Positions 17,307 through 23,930 of a stretch of DNA of 64,000 nt are shown in pieces. The notes beneath the pieces were generated by a model that did not search any database, was not told the origin of the DNA, and worked only from the letters and a program-made list of their open reading frames with translations. Both the position numbers and the translations under genes were made by a program. The DNA is taken from assembly GCA_002343075.1 (NCBI GenBank), contig DDRH01000010.1, positions 698 through 64,697 on the forward strand. The letters run 5' to 3'. The number at the start of each line of letters is the position of its first letter. Position 1 is the stretch's first letter. This stretch comes from Phycisphaerales bacterium UBA2421 (GTDB lineage: Bacteria > Planctomycetota > Phycisphaerae > Tepidisphaerales > Tepidisphaeraceae).

Positions 17307-17505
17307 GATTTTATCTCCAGCGTCATTGTTAGCAGTTGGCGCGCGAATGTCGAGCGCAATTCTGTGGTTGCCGGCACGACGCTCGCGCTTTGCCACTGAA
17401 TGACGACACGGCATCACGGCCATGAAGTTGCGAGAAGATGGCTCAATTGGCCCATTTTGGGCCGGCTCGGGTTGGACAAGCTTGGGTTTGACGGCCGATG
17501 GCGCG

Positions 17506-18831
17506 TTATGGGAAGAGGCCCTTCAGCCGACATGCCTCATTCACCCGGTCGATCGCGATGGTATACGCCGCGGTGCGGTAGTCGCAGTCGGCGGCGTCGG
17601 CCTTGGCGTTGACCTCGGCAAACGCCTTTTCCATGATCTTCTGCAGTTCGTCGTCCACTTCCTTCTTACTCCAGAAGAAGTTCTGCAGGCCCTGCACCCA
17701 CTCAAAATAGCTGACGGTTACGCCGCCGGCGTTGGCGAGGATGTCGGGCAGCAGCGTCACGCCGTTCTCGCGCAAAATTTCGTCGGCGGCGGGGGTGGTG
17801 GGGCCGTTGGCACCCTCGGCCACAATTCTCGCCTTCACATGCGGGGCAACTTCCGCATCGAGCGTGTTTTCCATCGCCGCGGGGATGAGCACGTCGCAAT
17901 CGGTCATTAACAACTGCTGATTGCTGATTTCGTCGCCGTTGCCGCGCGAATAGCCGGCGAGGGTTCGATGCTTCTTGACGTAGGCCATCGCGTCATCAGC
18001 GTCGATGCCGCCGTCGTTGCGAACGGCACAATCGCGGTCGCTGATCGCCACGATCTTTGCCCCACGGTCGCGCAGCAGCTTGGCCGCCCACGAGCCGACA
18101 TTGCCGAAGCCCTGCACCGCGATGCGCAGGCCGTCAAGCGTCTTGCCCTTGGTCTTCAGAAACGCGCGAAGCACATTCATCACCCCGCGGCCGGTCGCTT
18201 CCTCGCGGCCGACGCTCCCGCCAATGCTCACGGGCTTGCCCGTGACCACGCCCAACTCCTGGTGGCCCACCATCATGCTATAGGTGTCCAGCAGCCAGGC
18301 CATTGTCTGCGCATCGGTGCCGGCATCGGGCGCGGGAATATCCTGATTGGGGCCGATGATCGGCATGATCTCGGAGGTGTACCGCCGCGTCAGCCCTTCC
18401 TTCTCGGCCATGCTGAGGTTTTTGGGCGTGCACACCACGCCCCCCTTTGCCCCGCCATAGGGAAGCTCGACGAGGGCGTTCTTAAAAGTCTGGATCATCG
18501 CCAGCGCCATGACTTCATCGCGGTCAACCGACGCGTCGTACCGAATGCCCCCTTTGAACGGCCCGCGCGCGTTGTTGTGCTGCACGCGATACCCTGTGAA
18601 GACATTAATGCTTCCATCGTCCATCCGCACCGGGCAACTCACGGTGAGAATGCGCTTCGGCGACGAAAGATACTGCCTCCAGGTCGGGTCAAGCCCCATC
18701 TGGTCGTAGACCCGGTTGAAGTAAGTGTGTGCGTTCTGCCAGAACTTCGAATGCTGCTCTTCAGGATGCAGCCGGTTGGTGTTCGCCTGGTTGGTGGCCA
18801 CAGTTTCCTCTTGAAGCATGGTTGGAGACAT
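17506..18831 (-). CDS. gdhA: Glutamate/leucine dehydrogenase (Glu/Leu/Phe/Val family), probably NAD(P)-glutamate dehydrogenase
   Basis: 441 residues from the ATG at 18831; an in-frame ATG at 18903 would add 24 unusual residues. The substrate domain has G-Y-R-V-Q-H-N, G-P-F-K-G-G-I-R-Y and catalytic P-Y-G-G-A-K-G-G-V; the cofactor domain has the Rossmann G-F-G-N-V-G-S near residue 240. It interconverts glutamate and 2-oxoglutarate plus ammonia. Length and N-P-x-x pattern fit hexameric glutamate dehydrogenase better than Leu/Phe dehydrogenases (about 360 residues). A TATAGT box at 18969-18974 on the minus strand could be its -10 element; it lies inside the Rhs remnant, so the island inserted just upstream of this promoter or supplies it. 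Confidence 0.9.
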   Translation of the reverse strand: MSPTMLQEETVATNQANTNRLHPEEQHSKFWQNAHTYFNRVYDQMGLDPTWRQYLSSPKRILTVSCPVRMDDGSINVFTGYRVQHNNARGPFKGGIRYDASVDRDEVMALAMIQTFKNALVELPYGGAKGGVVCTPKNLSMAEKEGLTRRYTSEIMPIIGPNQDIPAPDAGTDAQTMAWLLDTYSMMVGHQELGVVTGKPVSIGGSVGREEATGRGVMNVLRAFLKTKGKTLDGLRIAVQGFGNVGSWAAKLLRDRGAKIVAISDRDCAVRNDGGIDADDAMAYVKKHRTLAGYSRGNGDEISNQQLLMTDCDVLIPAAMENTLDAEVAPHVKARIVAEGANGPTTPAADEILRENGVTLLPDILANAGGVTVSYFEWVQGLQNFFWSKKEVDDELQKIMEKAFAEVNAKADAADCDYRTAAYTIAIDRVNEACRLKGLFP

Positions 18832-18969
18832 AAAGATGGGAGGCTCCTCGCCCTCACTCCTTGTGGTGATGAAGCGCGCGCAGAGCGGGTGGTCATGCGT
18901 CACACTTGCTCGATTGCCTTCCCGCGACGTGCCCCAACTCCGCCAGCCGGGCGACGCGCGGAAGCACTA

Positions 18970-19431
18970 CTATAACTCGGCGATATCGATTTGTGCAGAT
19001 GAGTGGAAAGATTTTCCAGTATGCCGGAATTTTTTGCTTGACATTTGCCCGATTTCACTCCCGCCCAGCGAACGGGCACGCACATGCCCGCCCCGCGGAT
19101 CGCGGCTAATGAACCGCCCCAGCGTCGGGTGGAGCATGCGGGCGCGGTTGTAGACCAGCTGCGTCTCGGCGTCGTGCGTGAGGCCCTGATGGCCGGCGTC
19201 GAAGCTGTAGTCGCTGGTGTTGTCGAGGTCGGCGGTGAAATCGTCGTTCAGCACCGTCCGCTGGCCGTAGGGGGTGTAGCGGAACCGCTCGACCGTCGCG
19301 CCCGCGGCATTGCTCACCGACGTCACGTTGAAGTTGGCGTCCTGCTGCACATAGAGCCTTTGATCGAGGCCGATGCCGACGTCTCCATCGGGCGTTGCAT
19401 CGAGTATGCCTTCGTCACCGTTTATCCCGGG
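18970..19431 (-). pseudogene. Rhs core fragment (copy A), truncated at both ends
   Basis: The minus strand is open from a TGA at 19432 to 18970 and encodes about 150 residues without a proper start. It includes D-Q-R-L-Y-V-Q-Q-D-A-N-F-N-V, R-Y-T-P-Y-G-Q-R, Y-N-R-A-R-M-L-H-P-T-L-G-R-F and S-R-D-P, the standard Rhs-associated core, but the usual Y-x-Y-x-x-N-P-x-x-x-x-D-P-x-G end is missing. After S-R-D-P-R-G the sequence becomes unrelated, so the core is cut at the junction with the gdhA upstream region. The DNA is nearly identical to copies B and C. It begins just downstream of the gene ending at 19415. Confidence 0.8.
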
Positions 19432-20023
19432 TCATGTAATATACTGTCGCCGCCAGGCCACAAGCAAAGTAGGCCAGCGACGGTTCATCACGTTTCATCC
19501 AATCAAATGATTGTCGCCATGCCCTCAGTTCTTCCTCATACGGGTAATACCCCTCGAACAACTCAAGCAACTCGGTCTCTTGCTCGACAGTCATATTGCT
19601 AATGAACTCGTCGATCTGATCGTCGGTTTGGACGGTGCCATACTTTTCAAACAGCTTGACGAACGGCTCAAACCGATCCGGCAAACTGCTCCAGTCGAGT
19701 GGCTTTGGCGGCCGTTGAAACGAGAAGTCAAGGTGGCGACGATAGAAGGGCGCGCGGCCCATCTCTGCGAGCACTTCGAACAGCATGAATAGGCGCAACA
19801 CCTTCTTGCATTTGTCGTCGCGCCGATTGTCGTAAGCCCATTGCTTGAGCTTTGGGAAGTCGTCATCTCTCGCAAGTCTCTCGTACACAATTGCTAACTG
19901 AGCCAGATCCGCCTTGGACAATCTGCCTGCAATCTCATGTTGGAGATCCTTGATCACCAAATCAGGGAAGTAGAATTTCTCCGCAGTACGCAAAATGTAC
20001 TCAAAATTGGACATACTGTTCAT
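19415..20023 (-). CDS. Unknown cytoplasmic protein; candidate immunity gene of Rhs tip B
   Basis: 202 residues, acidic, mostly helical, rich in Tyr, Phe and Trp, without signal peptide or membrane span. I do not recognise a family. It starts with an ATGA overlap (20020-20023) with the Rhs tip encoded upstream, the arrangement usual for toxin-immunity pairs, and it is followed by Rhs core copy A. Base composition is clearly lower in GC than in flanking housekeeping genes, as expected of a mobile cassette. Alternatives: a cargo gene of unrelated role. Function by position only. Confidence 0.6.
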   Translation of the reverse strand: MNSMSNFEYILRTAEKFYFPDLVIKDLQHEIAGRLSKADLAQLAIVYERLARDDDFPKLKQWAYDNRRDDKCKKVLRLFMLFEVLAEMGRAPFYRRHLDFSFQRPPKPLDWSSLPDRFEPFVKLFEKYGTVQTDDQIDEFISNMTVEQETELLELFEGYYPYEEELRAWRQSFDWMKRDEPSLAYFACGLAATVYYMTRDKR

Positions 20024-20325
20024 GGTTCCGTTTCCTCGCCCCAGAGTTCACTCAGTGGCCAAGTTGCTTCATTAAAGGCATGACCTACGCCGCCCTGATA
20101 CGTGTCGTAAGCAGCAGTTGCGACGAGAACGATCGGTACTTTTGCGAACACCGCTTCAACTGTCTTCTTTCCCAATTTCTTGGCCACTTTGTCATTACTC
20201 GGCGCCTTCTTCGGGCCAAGACCGCTACCGTCTGGCTTGACCTGGTAGGAGGTTTTTTTCTTTCGCTCATCGATGTTGCTCTTGTTGTCCCCAGGAGAAG
20301 CTGTTGATGACGCATCTCGTGTCAA
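20020..20325 (-). CDS. Rhs C-terminal tip (copy B), out of frame with its core
   Basis: About 101 residues if read from a TTG at 20325; the true start is not known. The sequence is Lys-rich and hydrophilic in its first half (D-E-R-K-K-K-T-S-Y-Q) and ends with a hydrophobic stretch, K-V-P-I-V-L-V-A-T-A-A-Y-D-T-Y, then G-H-A-F-N-E-A-T-W-P-L-S-E-L-W-G, an ending often seen at the tips of Rhs/polymorphic toxins. The Rhs core just upstream is in a different frame and stops at 20322. Either a frameshift inactivated the fusion or the tip is a silent donor cassette. The stop overlaps the following gene by four bases. Confidence 0.55.
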   Translation of the reverse strand: MTRDASSTASPGDNKSNIDERKKKTSYQVKPDGSGLGPKKAPSNDKVAKKLGKKTVEAVFAKVPIVLVATAAYDTYQGGVGHAFNEATWPLSELWGEETEP

Positions 20326-20582
20326 TCGGTCTGCGGTGGGTTGGTGTTGACGGTGAAATCGTCGTTCAGGACCGTCCGCTGGCCGTAGGGGGTGTACCGA
20401 TACCGCTCGACCGTCGCGCCGGATGCATTGCTCACCGACGTCACGTTGTAGTTGGCGTCCTGCTGCACATAGAGCCGCTGGTTGAGTCCCACGCCGGAAT
20501 GGTACCGCGCCGCAGCAAAATCCCCGCCGCCGTAGCCGCTGACGATGATTTTGCCGTTTACGCAATTGTTGTCACCATGCCG
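20322..20582 (-). pseudogene. Rhs core fragment (copy B), frameshifted before its tip
   Basis: Open frame between the stop of the upstream membrane protein gene (20583) and a TGA at 20322-20324. It encodes G-Y-G-G-G-D-F-A-A-A-R-Y-H-S-G, L-N-Q-R-L-Y-V-Q-Q-D-A-N-Y-N-V and Y-T-P-Y-G-Q-R-T-V-L-N-D-D-F, near-identical to copy C, then runs into a stop after N-P-P-Q-T-D. No start codon of its own is evident. The C-terminal tip continues in the next frame, so this copy cannot make a simple core-tip fusion. Confidence 0.75.
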
Positions 20583-21137
20583 CTAATCTTTGCCCGACCT
20601 GCTGCGGGCTTTGATAGCGTGAATGGCGGTTCGAATCGCGTCTTCAGTGACATCTATATCCTTGATACCACGCAGCACCATCATGTCTGCATCTGTGTTC
20701 AAAACAAACATTGGACGCCAATCAGCCATCAATCGTGAAATGAAGTCGATATGACCGAGCAATAACGCCTTCCCATCTCTTGATCGTCGCACCGGGGTGT
20801 TTTCGCGTAGGACGAGGGACGCAATCAGCTTTCCACTTCGAGCACGCGACAAAGAAACCCTGCGAGATTCAACCACCAGCGAGACTCGAGTCGAGTCGAG
20901 TAAACGCAACGACGGCACCATTGCGGCAGAGAACACAAGGACGAGCAATAGTCCGGCGATAATCGCAAGCTGAATTCGGAGCGATTCATTCAAGAAATAG
21001 ATAGGTACGGCCAAGCATCCCGCTACCATGGCAAACGAAGCGTACAATGCCCATGGGGCAGGTTGGCACCGAAACATTGTGCGATGTAGTGCTCCCATAC
21101 GCGGGATTGTTATCGGATTCGTCAGTTTCTGACTCAC
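20583..21137 (-). CDS. Two-helix membrane protein; candidate immunity gene of Rhs tip C
   Basis: 184 residues. Two adjacent hydrophobic helices (about 29-47 and 52-73) are followed by a cytoplasmic domain of roughly 110 residues with R-V-S-L-V-V-E-S-R-R-V-S-L-S and D-A-D-M-M-V-L-R-G, a beta-rich plan similar to small PH-like domains. It starts 16 bases after the stop of Rhs tip C, the position of an immunity gene, and the next feature is Rhs core copy B. Membrane location would suit protection against a membrane-acting effector (inference). No family recognised. Confidence 0.6.
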   Translation of the reverse strand: MSQKLTNPITIPRMGALHRTMFRCQPAPWALYASFAMVAGCLAVPIYFLNESLRIQLAIIAGLLLVLVFSAAMVPSLRLLDSTRVSLVVESRRVSLSRARSGKLIASLVLRENTPVRRSRDGKALLLGHIDFISRLMADWRPMFVLNTDADMMVLRGIKDIDVTEDAIRTAIHAIKARSRSGKD

Positions 21138-21153
21138 AAATTCTCCCGTATGG

Positions 21154-22032
21154 TCAAGGTAAGTGAATCTGTCCTTGAATCGGTCCCTGTGTCTGCGTTG
21201 CCTGCTCGAAGATAGTCGGCGCTAAGACCACAAGTCGGCGGATGATCTGAATCGGAGACGATACTAAACCACCTGCTACCCCAACCGCGGCACCGCGCGC
21301 GTTCCCGATGCCCTGTGTGAGAGTGACGCCATTCCCTGCGGACAGCCCGCCAGGCCCACCCCCAGCACTTACGCTAGCTGCTTGGCCAGTCACCGGGGGT
21401 GGCAGCGCGTTTGGAGGATGGTTCACTGAACCACTTACACCGATAGGCTTGCCTGGCGCGTTCGCAGAAACGGTGCTGGTTCCCACTACTCCCGTAACAA
21501 CCCCACCCGAAGCAATTCCTACTTCACCCCCGATCGCCGCGTTTACTCCGATGGCGACCTGTGGCGTCCAGTAGATTCCAACGTTCAGATTATCATCAAT
21601 TACGATTCCAATAGACTGGTGCGTGCCCATCGCCGGGACAAACTGCGCGGTGATTCCTATTGTTACTGTCAACAGTCCGAGAGCATCGACGTGGTTGACA
21701 GGGTTCGAAACGACCAACTGATACACACTCATCCCATCCACATAAACAAGCGGATCGCGGCTGGTGAACCGGCCCAGCGTCGGGTGGAGCATCCGCGCAC
21801 GGTTGTAGATCAGCCCGGTCTCGGCGTCGTGTTTCAGGCCCTGATGCCCGGTGTCGAAGCTGTAGTCGCTGGTCGTCGGGTTGGTGTTGACGGTGAAATC
21901 ATCATTCAGGACCGTCCGCTGGCCGTAGGGGGTGTAGCGGAAGCGCTCGACGATTGCGCCGGATGAATTGCTCACCGACGTCACGTTGTAGTTGGCGTCC
22001 TGCTGCACATAGAGCCGCTGGTTCAGTCCCAC
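21154..22032 (-). CDS. Truncated Rhs protein: core copy C plus Gly/Val-rich C-terminal tip
   Basis: 292 residues from a GTG at 22032; Rhs homology continues upstream to about 22114 (H-T-W-D-G-K-L-I-V-S-A-Y) but meets a stop at 22129 with no better start, so this is the 3' end of an rhs gene without its YD-repeat shell. Residues 1-117 are the complete core ending D-P-L-V-Y-V-D-G-M-S-V-Y-Q-L, S-N-P-V-N-H-V-D-A-L-G-L. Residues 118-292 are an unrelated tip rich in Gly, Val and Ala with little charge, not matching any nuclease or deaminase toxin I know. Probably a displaced tip cassette; activity is uncertain. Confidence 0.7.
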   Translation of the reverse strand: MGLNQRLYVQQDANYNVTSVSNSSGAIVERFRYTPYGQRTVLNDDFTVNTNPTTSDYSFDTGHQGLKHDAETGLIYNRARMLHPTLGRFTSRDPLVYVDGMSVYQLVVSNPVNHVDALGLLTVTIGITAQFVPAMGTHQSIGIVIDDNLNVGIYWTPQVAIGVNAAIGGEVGIASGGVVTGVVGTSTVSANAPGKPIGVSGSVNHPPNALPPPVTGQAASVSAGGGPGGLSAGNGVTLTQGIGNARGAAVGVAGGLVSSPIQIIRRLVVLAPTIFEQATQTQGPIQGQIHLP

Positions 22033-22159
22033 GCCGGAATGGTACCGCGCCGCAGCGAAATCCCCTCCGCCGTAGGCGCTGACGATGAGCTTGCCGTCCC
22101 AGGTGTGGGCGATGGGGAGGAGAGGGGGTCATTACTGAATTCGCCTGGTCACCCGTCTG

Positions 22160-22342
22160 GTGTGCATCCGTCGACGTGTGGCACGTCCGGCTGGCAACAT
22201 CGGCACGGGAGAATTCTATCATGTTTTGTACAGGGGAAATCGGTGGATGTCGCACTTTCGCAACGGGGCGGACTTTGATGCGTTCGTTCGCGTGCTTGGC
22301 GAGGGTTGGAGCACAGTTCACCACTTTTGGATTCGTATGTGA
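22160..22342 (+). pseudogene. Truncated REP-associated (Y1/IS200-like) transposase
   Basis: A 60-residue open frame carries G-T-G-E-F-Y-H-V-L-Y-R-G-N-R-W near residue 16 and H-F-R-N-G-A-D-F-D-A-F-V-R-V-L-G-E, the N-terminal signature of REP-associated tyrosine transposases (RAYT). Full-length members have about 150-230 residues and contain the HUH motif and catalytic Tyr; here the frame ends shortly after the first motif. The remnant sits between the Rhs array and the palindromic repeat cluster. Confidence 0.6.
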
Positions 22343-22542
22343 TTGTTTATGTACATTCTGGGCGCAGGAGACGGGGTGGAAGCCCGCGCTACGGGCGTGC
22401 GGCTCGGCGGGTCGCCGTGGCGTGAACTACGGCGGGCTCGGCGGGATGGGGGAAGGCGCTTCTTAACAGAATGTTAGGGTGTGGTTAGTACTTAATTGGG
22501 TTATAAGTTGTTTTTGGGCAATGGGTTATATTGCATGTTGCA
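22343..22542. other. Non-coding stretch between transposase remnant and palindrome cluster
   Basis: No gene is supported here. It contains a GC-rich passage with a short inverted repeat (CCGCGCTACGGGCGTGCGG around 22384-22402) followed by AT-rich DNA (AATTGGGTTATAAGTTG around 22494-22510). Short open frames on either strand lack ribosome sites and recognizable proteins. Confidence 0.5.
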
Positions 22543-22821
22543 AATTGTTCCGCGCGGAACAATTGGCAGTGGGCAGTGGGCAGTGGGCAGTGGGCAGAGG
22601 GCGGATGAATGTTCCGCGCGGAACAAATGGCTTGTTGCTGGTTACTGGTTGCTGGTTGCTCGCGGTTACATGGCCGCCGACTTGCCCTCCCCCTGCTCCC
22701 GCCCGGAGTACCAGGAGGGGGAGATTGAAGATTGTTCCGCGCGGAACACTGGGCCATCTCCTCTGCGCACTGCCCACCGCCCACTGCCGACTGCCCGCTG
22801 CGAATTGTTCTGCGCGGAACA
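22543..22821. repeat. Cluster of four 16-bp palindromes, parS-like
   Basis: The perfect palindrome TGTTCCGCGCGGAACA occurs at 22546-22561 (there extended to a 22-bp palindrome, 22543-22564), 22610-22625 and 22733-22748; a fourth copy at 22806-22821 differs at one base. Spacing is 64, 123 and 73 bases start to start. The site differs from the ParB site TGTTCCACGTGGAACA only by one symmetric base pair on each half. Imperfect G/C-biased repeats (GGGCAGT units at 22565-22600 and their inverted counterpart near 22766-22800) lie between copies. Could be a centromere-like parS cluster, a REP-type element, or an operator array. Confidence 0.7.
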
Positions 22822-22898
22822 ATGGGAGCTTGGGTGGGGCTTTGGGGTTGGTGGCGTGCGGTGTCGGCGGGGTGGGGTGAGTGACTGGTGGACAAACG

Positions 22899-22940
22899 AA
22901 AGCCGCGTTTTCCTGCTTTGGATGCGGGAAACGCGGCTTT
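22899..22940 (-). terminator. Hairpin downstream of tRNA-Leu, probable terminator
   Basis: Perfect 12-bp inverted repeat AAAGCCGCGTTT / AAACGCGGCTTT (22899-22910 and 22929-22940) with an 18-base loop. Read on the minus strand it starts 14 bases after the tRNA-Leu 3' end and ends in TTTCGTTTG. The symmetric A and T ends mean it could work in both directions. Confidence 0.65.
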
Positions 22941-22954
22941 TGCGGATCTTTCAG

Positions 22955-23036
22955 TGCCCAGGACAGGACTTGAACCTGCACGATGTTACTCGCTGCCACC
23001 TCAAAGCAGTGCGTCTGCCAATTCCGCCACCTGGGC
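22955..23036 (-). tRNA. tRNA-Leu (anticodon GAG)
   Basis: 82 nt without encoded CCA. The acceptor stem pairs GCCCAGG (5') with CCTGGGC (3'); the D-loop has the GGAATTGGCAGACGC block of leucine tRNAs; the anticodon stem CTGCT/GGCAG encloses TTGAGGT (anticodon GAG); a long variable arm (class II) precedes the T-arm GGTTCAAGTCC. Reads CUC and CUU codons. It marks the edge of the accessory island that contains the Rhs array. Confidence 0.95.
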
Positions 23037-23048
23037 TTAGGGGGCGGC

Positions 23049-23078
23049 ATTATAGGTGCATACCGGCGGGGGTCGCAA
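23049..23078 (-). promoter_or_regulatory. Promoter of tRNA-Leu(GAG)
   Basis: On the minus strand TTGCGA (23078-23073) and a perfect TATAAT (23054-23049) are separated by 18 bases; the mature tRNA begins 12 bases after the -10 box. Confidence 0.75.
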
Positions 23079-23107
23079 GGCTTTGGGGGCAGAGAATTTT
23101 CTGACTG

Positions 23108-23893
23108 CTACTGTTTCGCGGCGGCGGGCTGTGTGGCGGGGGCGAGAAGGGGGGCGATGACGCTTCTTACAAACGGGCGCATGGTGGCGCCGATGTGGTC
23201 GCCGCTGTTGTAGTGTCGGCGCCAGTCGGCGTTGTAGGGGAGTTGGTGCAGCTTTTCGTATTGCTTTGCGTCGCCGTGGGTGGGCATTTCAAACCCGACC
23301 CGGCCTGCGGCATCGGTTCGGACGCGGTCGACGGTTCCGAAATTGCGCGTGCCGAAGCCCAGGACAGGATCGCGCGAGCTGTTGAATGAATAAGCGTTTC
23401 CCCGAACCCGCGCGAGGGATGGCGAGAGGTCAAACCGGGGCGAGAGCGCCGGCGCGAGCATGAGCCATGCGTCGATCATCACGCCTTCGGGGAGTTGGGC
23501 CAGCGCCCATGCGGCAATGCCCGCGCCGCCGCTGTGACAGGTGATGATGATTCGTCGATTTGGTTGCTCGCGCGCGGTCGTTGTGATGAGGGCTGCGACG
23601 ATGGCAGACTCTGATTGGTGGCGCGCGACATTGGTAAGTGCGTTGAAGCCTTCGTCTTCGCCGGTCCAGTCGTAGATGTAAATCTCTGCGCCCAGTCCGG
23701 CCTGCGAGAGGCCCTGTTTCACCATTTCATCGGGGAAGCGATGTCCTCCGATGCCTGGGAGATGGATGATGAGGGGTTGCGTGTCGGTGCCGGCGATGGG
23801 CTGGGTCGTCGGCATGCCGGCGAGGCTGCGCGCCGCAGTCAAGAGCAGCGCGGCGGCGAGCAGGACGCAATGAAACTGCGGGCGTATCAGCAT
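23108..23893 (-). CDS. Secreted alpha/beta-hydrolase-like protein
   Basis: 261 residues with a signal peptide (L-L-A-A-A-L-L-L-T-A-A-R-S-L-A, cut near residue 26). I-I-H-L-P-G-I-G-G-H near residue 43 is the oxyanion-loop region; I-T-C-H-S-G-G-A-G near residue 115 is the nucleophile elbow with Ser in place, although the first Gly of GxSxG is Cys. H-Y-N-S-G-D-H-I-G-A near residue 232 would supply the catalytic His. Substrate unknown; lipase- or esterase-like activity in the periplasm is plausible. Monocistronic and on the same strand as the aldolase-like gene upstream. Confidence 0.75.
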   Translation of the reverse strand: MLIRPQFHCVLLAAALLLTAARSLAGMPTTQPIAGTDTQPLIIHLPGIGGHRFPDEMVKQGLSQAGLGAEIYIYDWTGEDEGFNALTNVARHQSESAIVAALITTTAREQPNRRIIITCHSGGAGIAAWALAQLPEGVMIDAWLMLAPALSPRFDLSPSLARVRGNAYSFNSSRDPVLGFGTRNFGTVDRVRTDAAGRVGFEMPTHGDAKQYEKLHQLPYNADWRRHYNSGDHIGATMRPFVRSVIAPLLAPATQPAAAKQ

Positions 23894-23930
23894 TTCAATA
23901 CTCTAAAAGGACTCGCCGGGAACGGTGGCA

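Larger units (their letters stand above)
18970..22128 (-). repeat. Array of three Rhs-core DNA repeats alternating with variable genes
   Basis: Near-identical core DNA occurs at about 19096-19372 (copy A), 20337-20556 (copy B) and 21751-22114 (copy C), all on the minus strand. A shared run begins at CCGTCCGCTGGCCGTAGGG in each copy. Copies B and C also share the upstream part around TCCCACGCCGGAATGGTACC. Between copies lie tip and follower genes that differ completely. This is the layout of Rhs tip-immunity modules collected by homologous recombination. Confidence 0.75.

Noticed and set aside
18831..18903. Longer start for glutamate dehydrogenase
   Set aside because: The extra 24 residues are not typical of the family and no ribosome site precedes the upstream ATG.
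20020..20565. Single 181-residue protein covering Rhs core B and tip
   Set aside because: Its first 75 residues are the Rhs core DNA read in the wrong frame (Arg-rich nonsense); only the last 100 residues look genuine.
22546..22821. CRISPR array
   Set aside because: The repeat unit is only 16 bases and palindromic, spacers are of unequal length and contain repeats themselves, and no cas gene is present.
22485..23050. Several 130-200-residue frames through the palindrome and tRNA region
   Set aside because: They consist of translated repeats (recurrent N-x-P-R-G-T or C-S-A-R-N words from the palindromes) and run through a tRNA gene; no ribosome sites.
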